Below, one piece after another: positions 51,864 through 60,522 of a stretch of 64,000 bases of DNA. Origin of the DNA: Paenibacillus uliginis N3/975 (GTDB taxonomy: Bacteria; Bacillota; Bacilli; Paenibacillales; Paenibacillaceae); NCBI RefSeq assembly GCF_900177425.1, contig NZ_LT840184.1, positions 2,380,010-2,444,009 of the forward strand. Reading direction: 5' to 3'. The notes under the pieces are model-generated. The model was not told where the DNA came from, did no database searches, and saw nothing but the letters and a program-made list of their open reading frames with translations. A program made the position numbers and the translations under genes. How positions within the stretch are numbered: the stretch's first letter is position 1; each line of letters begins with the position of its first letter.

Positions 51864-52562
51864 ATCTAACAATCGGCATAAACGGTATAAATAGTACCCG
51901 CCGCGAAGTTGTTCTTGGTTTATGTTGTTCAGGTACGCCAGCGAATCTTGAGCGATTTTTTTCGCATGCTCCAGATCGTTATGATCCATTGCCCCGATCG
52001 CTTGTTTAAGCCCCACTAAGTCATATGTATAGACAGCCGGCCGCAAGGTGCGAAGCAGGATGATTTTACGAATTTGAGATTGATTAAATATTCGGTACCT
52101 ATTTCGTGAATCTCGTGAAGAAGTGATAAGTCCGATCTTTTCCCAGTATCGGATTGTTGAACTTGGGATGTTCGTCGCAGCAGAGACCTCCCCGATGGTC
52201 ATCCATTCTTTGCTTCCACCTGAATCCAGGAAGTTAAGTTCATTAGACGCCAAGACGTGAAATGTTTCTTCAGCCAGAATTGTATCACGATACAGGTTGG
52301 CCTGAACTTGGTTAACCAATCGGAGTGCAGTATCCACTTCTTCAGATTGAATCTTGCATAAAACGTCTTTCGTTACATCCATCCCAAAACCTGGGGCCAT
52401 AGCTTGAATACATTCAAAATAAGCGATATGCTCCTCTGTATAGATCCGATAACCGCTTGCTGAACGCTTTGTAGGGGGAACAATTCCCTGTGCTTCATAA
52501 TTTCTTAGGGCACTTGTACTTATATTAAGTTTAGTTGCGATATCTATCGGTCTTATATTCAT
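51852..52562 (-). CDS. Tandem MerR-type HTH regulator (paralogue 1)
   Basis: 236 residues with two MerR-type winged HTH units: IDIATKLNISTSALRNYEAQ at about 6-25 and MTIGEVSAATNIPSSTIRYW at about 121-140, each followed by a wing (GYRIYTEEHIAYF; RYRIFNQSQIRKI). A short helical tail follows. One chain may thus bind a full operator site. It is paralogous to the protein at 60523-61230. GAGGTGAA precedes ATG. It is divergent from the gene at 52763, and a 13-bp inverted motif lies in the shared region. Confidence 0.85.
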   Translation of the reverse strand: MNIRPIDIATKLNISTSALRNYEAQGIVPPTKRSASGYRIYTEEHIAYFECIQAMAPGFGMDVTKDVLCKIQSEEVDTALRLVNQVQANLYRDTILAEETFHVLASNELNFLDSGGSKEWMTIGEVSAATNIPSSTIRYWEKIGLITSSRDSRNRYRIFNQSQIRKIILLRTLRPAVYTYDLVGLKQAIGAMDHNDLEHAKKIAQDSLAYLNNINQEQLRGGYYLYRLCRLLDLID

Positions 52563-52572
52563 GGGTTCACCT

Positions 52573-52680
52573 CAACATTCATGCTGATTAAGATTAAAGC
52601 ACACTTATAAAGTTTTTTAAATTAACTTAAGAAAAAACAACAGATTTGATCGAGCAAGTTTAGAATTAGCATGAATGTTG
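52573..52680. promoter_or_regulatory. Divergent regulatory region with 13-bp inverted motif
   Basis: CAACATTCATGCT (52573-52585) and its exact complement AGCATGAATGTTG (52668-52680) lie 82 bp apart between the tandem-MerR gene and the divergent gene. The first copy is next to the regulator's ribosome site; the second precedes a possible -10 box TACGAT (52681-52686). Related motifs (GCATCAATGTT) occur at 61390-61400 and 61948-61958 near the paralogous regulator. They are candidate operators. Confidence 0.55.
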
Positions 52681-52762
52681 TACGATAAAAGAGTATAGCA
52701 TAATTGCTCTGATGGTAAAAGAGCTTTTCAAAGCTTGTCCAGAGAAAGAGAGGGAACAACGA

Positions 52763-53386
52763 ATGATCACTAACGAATTTGACCAACAAGTAGAGAATTT
52801 GATTCAAAAAGGATATCCTGCGATTGCAGGGTTAAATGAGGATGAATTCAGAAATCAGCTTCAGCCTCTCAAAACAAATACAATAGGGTTTGAGAAGAGT
52901 GTGGAAGATCGAGAAGGTTATATTCCTTATGTCATCGTCATCAAAAGCGAGTGGGTGGATGGAGAGAAGGCGATGCAACTCGTAGAGCGAAAAAATCAAA
53001 AAGGATTTAGTGTTATGGATGCTAATGACATTCAGAGATTTAAACCTATTGAGGGGATAGAACTACCTAATGGAATAGCATACCTGGCCATGGATATAGA
53101 TACAGGTACAGAAACTCGTAACGTCACACCAAACGAAGCACTCAAGACGATTGTAAACGACAACCGCTCTCCACTTACCCTGGAAGAGGGGATAGCTGTT
53201 ATTACACATAACCCTGATATATTAATGAAAAATAGGGGCTTCTCACTGCTTGGTTCTCGCTGTGGAGACCGCAGGGTTACCGCCTTGTGGATTAGTGCCG
53301 GGAAACCGAAGCTTGGCTGGTGTTGGGCAGGCAACCCACATACATGGTTGGGCTCAGCATCATGTAGTTCAAGAGTTGGAATGTAA
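52763..53386 (+). CDS. DUF5701-like protein
   Basis: 207 residues, soluble. YIPYVIVIKSEWVDGEKAMQ, GVTP-like NVTPNEALKTIVNDNRSPLT, EEGIAVITHNPDIL and the Trp/Cys-rich end FSLLGSRCGDRRVTALWISA are features I associate with DUF5701; function is unknown. ATG at 52763 is about eight bases after AGAGGG. It is divergent from the tandem-MerR regulator and likely its target, with a shared motif in the promoter region. Confidence 0.7.
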   Translation: MITNEFDQQVENLIQKGYPAIAGLNEDEFRNQLQPLKTNTIGFEKSVEDREGYIPYVIVIKSEWVDGEKAMQLVERKNQKGFSVMDANDIQRFKPIEGIELPNGIAYLAMDIDTGTETRNVTPNEALKTIVNDNRSPLTLEEGIAVITHNPDILMKNRGFSLLGSRCGDRRVTALWISAGKPKLGWCWAGNPHTWLGSASCSSRVGM

Positions 53387-53406
53387 CAAGCAAACCGACT
53401 GACATA

Positions 53407-53441
53407 AAAAGGACTGTTCAGTCATCGTGAACAGTCCTTTC
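53407..53441 (+). terminator. Terminator after the DUF5701-like gene
   Basis: AAAGGACTGTTCA and TGAACAGTCCTTT form a perfect hairpin. Confidence 0.88.
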
Positions 53442-53547
53442 CTGTTTATCCTTCGTTATGAGATTCCACAAATTTTACCGCTTCATAAACCATGGCTGCA
53501 GCAATGTGATTATTACGATTATGTAGTTTATGTATGGAGGTGATATC

Positions 53548-53643
53548 ATGACAGTAACAGTAACAGTAACAGTAACAGTAACAGTAACAGTAACAGTAAC
53601 AGTAACGGTAACGGTTCATCAAATAACTCGCTGTTTCGGTTAG
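53548..53643 (+). CDS. Thr-Val repeat micropeptide
   Basis: A 31-codon ORF: Met, eleven Thr-Val pairs, then HQITRCFG and stop. GGAGGTGATATC puts a consensus ribosome site seven bases before ATG. The DNA is a hexanucleotide repeat (ACAGTA nine times, then ACGGTA and ACGGTT), so unit gain or loss keeps the frame and only changes peptide length. It ends 18 bp before the next gene, which has its own GGGAGGA. It may be a leader ORF coupled to that gene or a beta-strand-forming peptide. Translation is inferred from the ribosome site. Confidence 0.5.
   Translation: MTVTVTVTVTVTVTVTVTVTVTVHQITRCFG
53551..53616 (+). repeat. Hexanucleotide tandem repeat (ACAGTA)n
   Basis: Nine exact ACAGTA units (53551-53604) followed by ACGGTA and ACGGTT. 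The last two units differ by A-to-G in the third position, leaving Thr codons, and by one A-to-T, leaving a Val codon. This hints at selection on the encoded Thr-Val pattern. Confidence 0.95.
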
Positions 53644-53661
53644 ACGGGAGGATAACATCAT

Positions 53662-54144
53662 ATGTACCAAGATAAAGCAGACGCAGACTTTTCTAATGAG
53701 GTGCTGCTGAGTCTTCATTCTGACGAACAATGGAGACGCCGGAAAAGGGAATTAATAAGCTGGACAAGCTCTCCCAAAGTTCGTAAGGGGGAGAAGAAGA
53801 CTAGGTTATTTAATGGTGTCTACGTTGACTCGGAGATTTATCCCGCATTGAGCAGGCTTAATCGGCTAGGGATACAAACCGAATTTTCCTGTGCTGGGGT
53901 AAGTCCCCTGGATGAGCCCGTGGATCATTCACTATATGCATACATTACTTTAATGGCTGGTAGCACCTCGGATAAATTCGCTGCCACCGTTGTGAATGTA
54001 ATGAAACATCGTGTGTTGGTGACGTTCGAACCTACATGGGGCAGGTATGACGTATCTTCATTTTTTATAGGACATAACCGCTCTTTCTGTTTGTTAATAG
54101 ATCATTGTGCTGCATTAATGGAAGAGAATGATTCCGATGTATAA
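53662..54144 (+). CDS. Hypothetical protein downstream of the Thr-Val repeat ORF
   Basis: 160 residues, soluble. The N-terminus is charged (SDEQWRRRKRELISWTSSPK). The centre has RLFNGVYVDSEIYPALSRLN, LGIQTEFSCAGVSPLDEPVD and YAYITLMAG; the FSCAG and His-containing stretch looks like a possible ligand site. I do not recognise a family. ATG is eight bases after GGGAGGA, 18 bp after the repeat ORF, so the two are probably on one transcript. Confidence 0.65.
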   Translation: MYQDKADADFSNEVLLSLHSDEQWRRRKRELISWTSSPKVRKGEKKTRLFNGVYVDSEIYPALSRLNRLGIQTEFSCAGVSPLDEPVDHSLYAYITLMAGSTSDKFAATVVNVMKHRVLVTFEPTWGRYDVSSFFIGHNRSFCLLIDHCAALMEENDSDV

Positions 54145-54181
54145 AGGTCGTTATAAGAGAGGATTACATATGTAGAATAGC

Positions 54182-54221
54182 TTGGGCACCAATAACTGAG
54201 CAACGAAAATTAGTGCCCAAA
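54182..54221. terminator. Hairpin between convergent genes
   Basis: TTGGGCACCAAT and ATTAGTGCCCAA pair with one mismatch. No clear U-tract follows on either strand, so it may work weakly as a bidirectional terminator for the hypothetical gene and the germination operon. Confidence 0.4.
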
Positions 54222-54226
54222 CCTCC

Positions 54227-55351
54227 CTAAAAAATCACGCCTGTATCTACGATTTCAACATCTACTTTCGTATGAAATTGCACTTTTGGGTAATCCTTAC
54301 TCCAGTTTTTGGTTTTCCATACGTTATTATGATAGGCAATCACTTTTCTCCCTACGCCGAAAATATCGCAGTTCGCCTTTTGAAGTTCTCGGATGACATC
54401 TTTTGCCTCTTCCGTCAGCATTTCAGAGAGCCTTTGATTAATACTGTCGAGCTTTTTTTCAGTGAGCGCTTGGTCCTCCGTAAACTCTTCGACAATGGCT
54501 TGGAGTTTCAAATTCAAATTCACAATAATGTCTCCGTCCTTAGATACATGCACGTTAAATTTACGTTTTATTTTTTTCTTCGCCAAATTGAAGGTCATGG
54601 TACCGTGTAAGTTATCCGGATAACTTATTTCTATTTTTCTGGTGAAGCGTGCATTTTCTCCCTGTCGTCCCTTGAGCAGAACTAACATAACGGATTGGTC
54701 TGCGTTTAGTGATCCGGTGAGATGGTGTTCATGAAACAGAGCCACACCTTTAGCCACTACTTCTTTACCTTCTTGTCCAATATAAGGCAGTGCGAAGTCC
54801 TGTCCGGGATCCTTCAAGGATCGGAACACGGTATCAACGGTTTCTGTAGGATAGAATAGACTCATCCGTTCCAAACTCTTAATTTTCTGTGAAATGAACT
54901 CGCCGACTTTCATTCCTCCAACCATTTTTTGACTTAGGATTTTTGTAGCTTCACCTTCAGTGACGACAAGCCGAAGATTTGCTGTCGGGTTATTGGGATC
55001 CCTGAAAATCACATTTAGAACAGAATTCAAACCTTGCTTTGCTAAAGGACTTCCTATAAGCTGTATGCTATTTTTTATAAAACTCAAGTTACCTCGATCT
55101 TTTTTTCGCATCTCACTGCTTGCATCGCGTGTTGTCATTCCTTCACTTGTGTGAATTTCATTAGTCGTGCTGGTCTGTTCTGCTTCAGCAGGGATAATGA
55201 TTTCGACCGCTTGAAATATCTTTCCATCATCCTTGAGGTCTAAGGCCACACTGTAAGCAAGATTGATATCTTTCAAATATTCTCGATCCCAACATCCGGT
55301 CAGGGAGACGAGGGCTAGAAGCATCACCAAGAAATAGGAAATGAGTTTCAT
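54227..55351 (-). CDS. gerAC: Ger(x)C family spore germination lipoprotein
   Basis: 374 residues. The lipoprotein signal ends in VSLTGC (Cys about 20), followed by WDREYLKDINLAYSVALDL, the GerAC family start. Later motifs include KGVALFHEHHLTGSLNADQS and the C-terminal ELQKANCDIFGVGRKV. It is the C subunit of a nutrient germinant receptor, anchored on the outer face of the spore inner membrane. Its ATG overlaps the gerAB stop by 4 bp. The symbol denotes the family; the germinant is unknown. Confidence 0.93.
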   Translation of the reverse strand: MKLISYFLVMLLALVSLTGCWDREYLKDINLAYSVALDLKDDGKIFQAVEIIIPAEAEQTSTTNEIHTSEGMTTRDASSEMRKKDRGNLSFIKNSIQLIGSPLAKQGLNSVLNVIFRDPNNPTANLRLVVTEGEATKILSQKMVGGMKVGEFISQKIKSLERMSLFYPTETVDTVFRSLKDPGQDFALPYIGQEGKEVVAKGVALFHEHHLTGSLNADQSVMLVLLKGRQGENARFTRKIEISYPDNLHGTMTFNLAKKKIKRKFNVHVSKDGDIIVNLNLKLQAIVEEFTEDQALTEKKLDSINQRLSEMLTEEAKDVIRELQKANCDIFGVGRKVIAYHNNVWKTKNWSKDYPKVQFHTKVDVEIVDTGVIF

Positions 55352-56445
55352 GCCAATTCACCGGCCTTCCTTTTGACAAAGAGAGATAGAATCATCATTA
55401 CGAGAGGGATGCCGACTATAAAAAGGTACGCTGAATACTCAACTGCTCTATCTAATTGATTTATGGCCATAGGGGTTATAGGAAACAACGCGATAATGTA
55501 ACTTACAATTATGACATAGGGTGCAAAGTTCTTGTGATTACTCCTCTTAAATAAAACTGTAAGTCCAATAGAAGGCGCATAACAATAACTGACAATCGAG
55601 CATACAAGCGTAATTGCCCATATCGGTAAGAACAGGACGTCTGCACGATCGAAAACATAAAAATTAAGGGATTTCATCAGGTAAATCACCGGTTCAGGTA
55701 TTAATCGTAGCTGCTCGGTATTAAATACCATCACGCAGGTGACGACAACAAATGTATAGAACAAAGTGACGAACAAATTGGCCAGACTAATCGTCATCAG
55801 TCTTTGTTTGTTCGATCCTTGTGTATAAGGAAAAGTGATGAGCATCATCTCAAATCCATACATGGAAATCGTAGCATCTTTGGCACCTTTTACAATATTC
55901 ATGTAGCCGGCCTCAAGTAGCGGAAACATATATTCTACACGGGATTGAGTTAAGCCATAGCTGACAAAAAAGATCAATGGTATAAACAGAAAAGATGCCA
56001 GCGCATAGAATCTGGCCAATACTGTCAGCTTCTCTCTGGCTAGATATAGAGCCATGATCGAGAAGAGACCTAACAATACCCATTTAGGTGTTGACAGGAG
56101 TATCCAGCTTTGCAAAACATCAACGGTGCTGAGCAAAATATTAGCAGCTAGAAGTATGAAGTGACCGATATAACAAACAATCAATAATCTGCCTATGACT
56201 GGACCACACAGTTTTAGACAAATATGAAACAGGCTGAGTCCAGGATACTTCTTCAATAAAAACCACATTATAATGATAATAATTTGGGTGACAAACCCCG
56301 CAATCAAAACGGAGAGACCCGAACCGCCCATCGCATTATTATTCAACTCGTGAGGAATCGAAAGAACACCAACCCCGATTTGGGCCTGAATGATAAAAAA
56401 GAAAAACTGCAATTTCGAGAGCATTTTCTCACTTTGAGTCATCAT
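55348..56445 (-). CDS. gerAB: GerAB/spore germination permease family protein
   Basis: 365 residues with ten predicted helices in the APC-superfamily layout: KLQFFFFIIQAQIGVGVLSI in helix 1, and YLMKSLNFYVFDRADVLFLP, typical of GerAB, in the second half. It is the B subunit, which binds the germinant in known receptors. AAAGGATGAG lies before ATG ATG. It follows gerAA by 30 bp and overlaps gerAC. Confidence 0.93.
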   Translation of the reverse strand: MMTQSEKMLSKLQFFFFIIQAQIGVGVLSIPHELNNNAMGGSGLSVLIAGFVTQIIIIIMWFLLKKYPGLSLFHICLKLCGPVIGRLLIVCYIGHFILLAANILLSTVDVLQSWILLSTPKWVLLGLFSIMALYLAREKLTVLARFYALASFLFIPLIFFVSYGLTQSRVEYMFPLLEAGYMNIVKGAKDATISMYGFEMMLITFPYTQGSNKQRLMTISLANLFVTLFYTFVVVTCVMVFNTEQLRLIPEPVIYLMKSLNFYVFDRADVLFLPIWAITLVCSIVSYCYAPSIGLTVLFKRSNHKNFAPYVIIVSYIIALFPITPMAINQLDRAVEYSAYLFIVGIPLVMMILSLFVKRKAGELA

Positions 56446-56475
56446 ATCTCATCCTTTACTGCATGAAGTGGACTG

Positions 56476-57939
56476 TTATTCATCAGGATCAGAACTGCTT
56501 TGATGCTTGCGGATACTCCAAATGGGAAATCGTACAAACGTATCCTTTAGACCTCTTAAACTTAACGGAGTCAACGGGTTAAAATATGGCTTTCCAAAGG
56601 ATTCAAGTTTGACCAAATGGATGAACAAAATCGTCAGTCCAAATGAAATTCCGATATATCCGAATATGGACGCAACAACCATCAGTGGAAACCTTAATAT
56701 GCGAATAGACGAGCTCATCTCATTGGAAGGAATGAGAAAAGAGGATATGGCAGTTAAGGCTACGACAATAATCATCGTATACGATATTAAACCAGCTTTC
56801 ACGATGGCATCCCCGATAACTAAACCGCCTACAATGCCTATAGTTTGACCGACTCGGTTAGGAAGACGAAGTCCCGCTTCCCGAAGCAATTCAAAAATGA
56901 GCTCAAGCAGCATAGCTTCGACCAATGGAGGAAACGGTACACGTGATAATGAACCTTGAACCGTGAAAAACAATTGTAGTGGCAGCACATTGGAATGATA
57001 AGAAACGGTCGCTATATATATAGCGGGCAGCATGAATGCTGTTATGAAGCTTAACAACCGGATAATGCGAACAAAGGAGGCGATCATCCAACGATTACTA
57101 TAATCATCAAGAGTTTTGTAAAAAGTGAAAAAGTTTACAGGTACGATCAATGCGGTTGGATCACCATCGAGTAGAATGGCTACATGCCCGCTGAGCAAGT
57201 GTGCACAGGTATAATCGGGACGCTCTGTATTCAGATGCTGGGGGAATATCGAATACGGATTATCCTCCATTACTTCCTGTATGTATCCTGTAGTGATTAT
57301 GGCATCCAAAGTGATGTCTTTTAGTCTTGATTCAACTTTCTGCAATACCTCTTCATTAGCAACATCTTGCAAATATACCACCGCAACTTGCTTGGGAGAT
57401 TTTTCTCCAATCTGGAAGTAACGGATAGTGAGATTAGATGTGCTGATCTGTTTGCGAATTTGGTATAAATTCACTTTCAAACTTTCGATAAAGCCATTAT
57501 GAGCACCTCGAACGACACTTTCGTTTTCTGGCTCCGATACGCTTCGTAAGTAATTTGCCGGTGTGGAGAGGATGTAAAACTCGGGGTTCCCTTCTAAAAA
57601 ATAGAGGCATTTTCCTTCTATGAGTCCATGGACACCCTTATCTAACGAGGTTTCTTGGTCAAAACCGAGGGTTGTAAAAAGCTCGTCCAGTTCTTTGTCT
57701 TCTACACTTCTGCTCAATGGTGTAATAACGTTTCGCTCTATAAGTTCAGCATCTGCTACGGATTCGAGATACAGAAGTATTCCGGAAGTTCCTTTAAAAG
57801 CTTGAGTTCTAGTTTTTAGATCACTCGTTTGAAACAGGGCGTTTTGGATGTACTGCATATTTTGATTTATAGAGGAAAATGATACAGCGGTTTGAGTATT
57901 CATAATTAGATCGCTCGCCTTCCGATGATTAATACCCAA
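56476..57939 (-). CDS. gerAA: Ger(x)A family spore germination protein
   Basis: About 487 residues. The large N-terminal soluble domain (about 1-280) includes YIQNALFQTSDLKTRTQAFK, DNPYSIFPQHLNTERPDYTC and GHVAILLDGDPTALIVP. Four to five helices follow (ITAFMLPAIYIATVSYHSNV, PFPPLVEAMLLELIFELLRE, VGQTIGIVGGLVIGDAIVKA). It is the A subunit of a tripartite receptor. The preferred start is TTG at 57939, six bases after AGGGGA; ATG at 57903 has only a weak AAGGCGAG. It is the first gene of the A-B-C operon. Confidence 0.93.
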   Translation of the reverse strand: MGINHRKASDLIMNTQTAVSFSSINQNMQYIQNALFQTSDLKTRTQAFKGTSGILLYLESVADAELIERNVITPLSRSVEDKELDELFTTLGFDQETSLDKGVHGLIEGKCLYFLEGNPEFYILSTPANYLRSVSEPENESVVRGAHNGFIESLKVNLYQIRKQISTSNLTIRYFQIGEKSPKQVAVVYLQDVANEEVLQKVESRLKDITLDAIITTGYIQEVMEDNPYSIFPQHLNTERPDYTCAHLLSGHVAILLDGDPTALIVPVNFFTFYKTLDDYSNRWMIASFVRIIRLLSFITAFMLPAIYIATVSYHSNVLPLQLFFTVQGSLSRVPFPPLVEAMLLELIFELLREAGLRLPNRVGQTIGIVGGLVIGDAIVKAGLISYTMIIVVALTAISSFLIPSNEMSSSIRILRFPLMVVASIFGYIGISFGLTILFIHLVKLESFGKPYFNPLTPLSLRGLKDTFVRFPIWSIRKHQSSSDPDE

Positions 57940-58087
57940 TAAATTCCCCTGAACATTTGAAAATTATTCCGAGAACAGGTCATATTATCCTGGGACATCC
58001 CTTTGTGTGTTGTAGGGCACTACGAGCCTGAACGAATGAGCGAGTTTGAAGTAACTAATGAAGATACATTGGTTACAAAACCAAGTA

Positions 58088-58121
58088 AGCCACCCAAGGA
58101 TGATGATTCATCGGGTGGCCT
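58088..58121 (-). terminator. Terminator-like hairpin of the BmrR-like gene
   Basis: GCCACCC and GGGTGGC with an inner GATGA/TCATC element lie about 35 bp after the stop codon. The U-tract on the minus strand is weak (TTACTTGGTTTT). Confidence 0.5.
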
Positions 58122-58155
58122 CTCCATGGATATAGTAAGTGTGGAACACAAACTC

Positions 58156-58974
58156 TTATTGCTTCCTCACTGGATAACATATCTCTGTTACCCACTGGTC
58201 GGGGTTGGCTTCTGTGCCAGGTCCGACATGATAAATGGTAGACATAGGCCCGTTCATTTCATATTGATTGCCCGAGATCCAAGCTGCAATCACCTCATTC
58301 GCAGCTCCCAATTGATCGTAGTTTCCCTCAATGATTGTAGAAGTCACGAGCAATTGAGGAACATGCTTGAAACGGACATGTTCCGTGTCCTGATACTTGC
58401 CAGTGACAGAAATCTGAATCTCAACGTCAACATCAGCTTCCTTATAACCTTCATCGTGAAAGACCGCAAGGCTCATGCAAGGTTCTGCAAATTGCAGTTT
58501 TTGTGCTGCCGTTTCTTCCATCAGTTGGTTCCATAAGAGCCCTTCTTGATTGTACGAAGGTATGATTTGACGAAGGCTCGCTACATATCTTGAACTAATC
58601 TCTTTTAGGGTGACATTATATTTCATAGGTAAACAGTCCTTTCCAAGTTGTTGGATAGTTGTTTGAAGCAGTGAGAGCTTGTTCTGTAACAATTGCTCTT
58701 GTTCTTTCATTTGTGCGTGTTGAATCATGAGATGCTTTCGCAAACTCTCCTCATCGCCGTATTCCTTCAGAATTTGCCCGATTAACGTAAGACTAAAGCC
58801 CATATCCTTTAAGGAGTTGATTCGGTTCGCAAGCGAGAGCTGCCCTGGCTTGTAATAACGATAGCCCGTCATTTCATCAACGTATTCGGGAACAAGTAAA
58901 CCTAAATCATTGTAGTGTCGCAGCATCCGTATACTGATCCTGGACAGCTTGGAGAAATCACCTATTCGAAACAT
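58156..58974 (-). CDS. MerR regulator with GyrI-like effector domain (BmrR/BltR type)
   Basis: 272 residues. Winged HTH about 1-75: MFRIGDFSKLSRISIRMLRH, YNDLGLLVPEYVDEMTGYRY. A coiled coil follows (AQMKEQEQLLQNKLSLLQTT), then a GyrI/AraC-effector-like domain (about 118-270; EEISSRYVASLRQIIPSY-like start, FAEPCMSLAVFHDEGYKEAD). It probably binds hydrophobic drugs or metabolites and activates its own promoter at 59016-59046. AAAGGAAG precedes ATG. No efflux gene is adjacent. Confidence 0.9.
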   Translation of the reverse strand: MFRIGDFSKLSRISIRMLRHYNDLGLLVPEYVDEMTGYRYYKPGQLSLANRINSLKDMGFSLTLIGQILKEYGDEESLRKHLMIQHAQMKEQEQLLQNKLSLLQTTIQQLGKDCLPMKYNVTLKEISSRYVASLRQIIPSYNQEGLLWNQLMEETAAQKLQFAEPCMSLAVFHDEGYKEADVDVEIQISVTGKYQDTEHVRFKHVPQLLVTSTIIEGNYDQLGAANEVIAAWISGNQYEMNGPMSTIYHVGPGTEANPDQWVTEICYPVRKQ

Positions 58975-59015
58975 TGTTATCTTCCTTTCACCGCGGTGTT
59001 ATTGAGCTCATCTTG

Positions 59016-59046
59016 AGTATGGGGTATACCATAGTGGTAGAGTCAA
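59016..59046 (-). promoter_or_regulatory. MerR-type promoter with 19-bp spacer (BmrR-like gene)
   Basis: On the minus strand: TTGACT, 19-bp spacer CTACCACTATGGTATACCC, then CATACT. ACCA-CTA-TGGT forms the centre of the dyad. The long spacer with internal dyad is the signature of MerR-activated promoters. It lies about 45 bp upstream of the regulator gene. Confidence 0.75.
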
Positions 59047-59174
59047 TAACGATGAACATCTTTTTTTAAGCCTGATTATTGAGGGAAACTCGGCATCGCA
59101 TGTAACCTATGAAAATTATTGATTCATCGCTATGCTGAAACCTTACTTGACGAAAGGTAGCATGTCTAAGAAGT

Positions 59175-59221
59175 ATAAAAAAACACAATCCCATAACAGT
59201 AAAACTGCTGTAAGATTGTGC
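59175..59221 (-). terminator. Terminator of the P450 operon
   Basis: On the minus strand CACAATC...GATTGTG with an inner ACAG-type stem is followed by TTTTTTT. It lies about 20 bp after the P450 stop. Confidence 0.82.
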
Positions 59222-59242
59222 TCTGTTATGAAAAATATTAGG

Positions 59243-60430
59243 TCATTTGATGGAAAGAGGAATCTCTTTCACACCCCGAACAATCATGCCGGGTCTCCAT
59301 TCGAGTTCTTGAATGTCACTACGGAGTTCGATATTCGGAAATCGCCGCAATAGCGTGTTTATTGCAATTTCACCTTCCAGACGGGCGAGCGGGGCGCCAA
59401 GGCATAGGTGAATGCCTTTACCGAATGCCAGATGCTTGCTTTTATTCCTTGTAATATCAAAAATATCAGGATCGTTAAATTGTTCTGGGTCGCGGTTGGC
59501 GGAATCCAATGCTACGATGACCAGATCACCTCTTTTCATCATCTGGCCTCTAAATTCAAAATCTTCAGTTGCCCAGCGGGATGTACTGAATTCGACAGGG
59601 CCGTTGTAACGGAGCATCTCCTCAATCGCGCCATGAATAAGGTCTGGTTGTTCTTGCAGTAATTTGCGTTGTTCTGGATGCTCCAGAAGTGCAAGCACAC
59701 CATTGCCGATCAGATTGACCGTCGTTTCATGGCCGGCAATGATCATCAAGGTGACGACACCGTACAACTCCTCTTCTGATAAGCGGTCTCCTTGTTCTTC
59801 GGAAATAATCAACTGACTGATCATGTCGTCTCCGGGATTTTCGCGGACATTTGCAAACCATTCTCCCAGATACTGAACGAATTCGTTCATATGTTGATTC
59901 ACTTCTTCTCCAGTTTCCTGATTGGAAGCTCCGATAATGGAGTTGGACCAGATCCGGAATTTATCCCGATCCTCGAGAGGAACCCCGAGTAATTCACTGA
60001 TCACGATAATCGGTAGGAGGAAGGCATAATCATCGATAAGATTCATGCTGTCTTGTGAGGACACAGCGTCAAGAAGTTCATCAGCAATGTCTTGAATATG
60101 GTCTCTCATTCCGGCAATGATTTGCGGAGTAAACCCTTTTTGTACAAGTCCACGAAGTCTTTTGTGATCTGGTGGGTCAGAGAATAGCATATTACTTGTA
60201 AAAACGCTTGCATATTCGTTACCGTATATTTTCGTTATGTCTTTGATAAATCTAGGATCCTTTAAGACCGCTACTGCATCTTCATAACTGCTGACAAGCC
60301 AGCCGTAAGAACCGTCCGGAAACATCAAATTAAGCAGGGGATCGCTTTTCCTTAATTTTTCGTATACCGGGTATGGGTTCTGGGTGAATTCATTCGTAAA
60401 CAGATTTTTCGGGGATTCGCTAGCGGTCAT
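59243..60430 (-). CDS. Cytochrome P450 (class I bacterial, CYP107-like)
   Basis: 395 residues. I-helix LMIIAGHETTVNLIGNG, ExxR in IEEMLRYNGPVEFSTSRWA, and haem-binding FGKGIHLCLGAPLARLEGEI (Cys about residue 345). There is no reductase domain, so it needs a ferredoxin and reductase from elsewhere, unlike the fused P450 at 21.7 kb. The family oxidises polyketides, fatty acids and other small molecules; the substrate is unknown. ATG at 60430 follows AGAGGAG at nine bases. It lies 92 bp after the tandem-MerR gene on the same strand, probably under its control. Confidence 0.93.
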   Translation of the reverse strand: MTASESPKNLFTNEFTQNPYPVYEKLRKSDPLLNLMFPDGSYGWLVSSYEDAVAVLKDPRFIKDITKIYGNEYASVFTSNMLFSDPPDHKRLRGLVQKGFTPQIIAGMRDHIQDIADELLDAVSSQDSMNLIDDYAFLLPIIVISELLGVPLEDRDKFRIWSNSIIGASNQETGEEVNQHMNEFVQYLGEWFANVRENPGDDMISQLIISEEQGDRLSEEELYGVVTLMIIAGHETTVNLIGNGVLALLEHPEQRKLLQEQPDLIHGAIEEMLRYNGPVEFSTSRWATEDFEFRGQMMKRGDLVIVALDSANRDPEQFNDPDIFDITRNKSKHLAFGKGIHLCLGAPLARLEGEIAINTLLRRFPNIELRSDIQELEWRPGMIVRGVKEIPLSIK

Positions 60431-60522
60431 TGAAATGGTCTCCTCTCGAAAAAAAAGATTTGATCTAATTATACGACAGAAAAACATGAAGTATGAAATG
60501 TTCAATAATCGAACTGTCTAAA

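Noticed and set aside
53548..53616. CRISPR-like array
   Set aside because: The unit is a 6-bp simple repeat without spacers; no cas genes in the window.
53446..53730. Minus-strand frame with a long Tyr-Cys repeat
   Set aside because: It is the complement of the ACAGTA repeat. No ribosome site, and it runs against the terminator at 53407-53441. The plus-strand Thr-Val frame has the good start.
58003..58536. Plus-strand 177-codon frame
   Set aside because: It covers the 3' half of the BmrR-like gene in antisense; the minus-strand protein is clearly conserved and this one is not.
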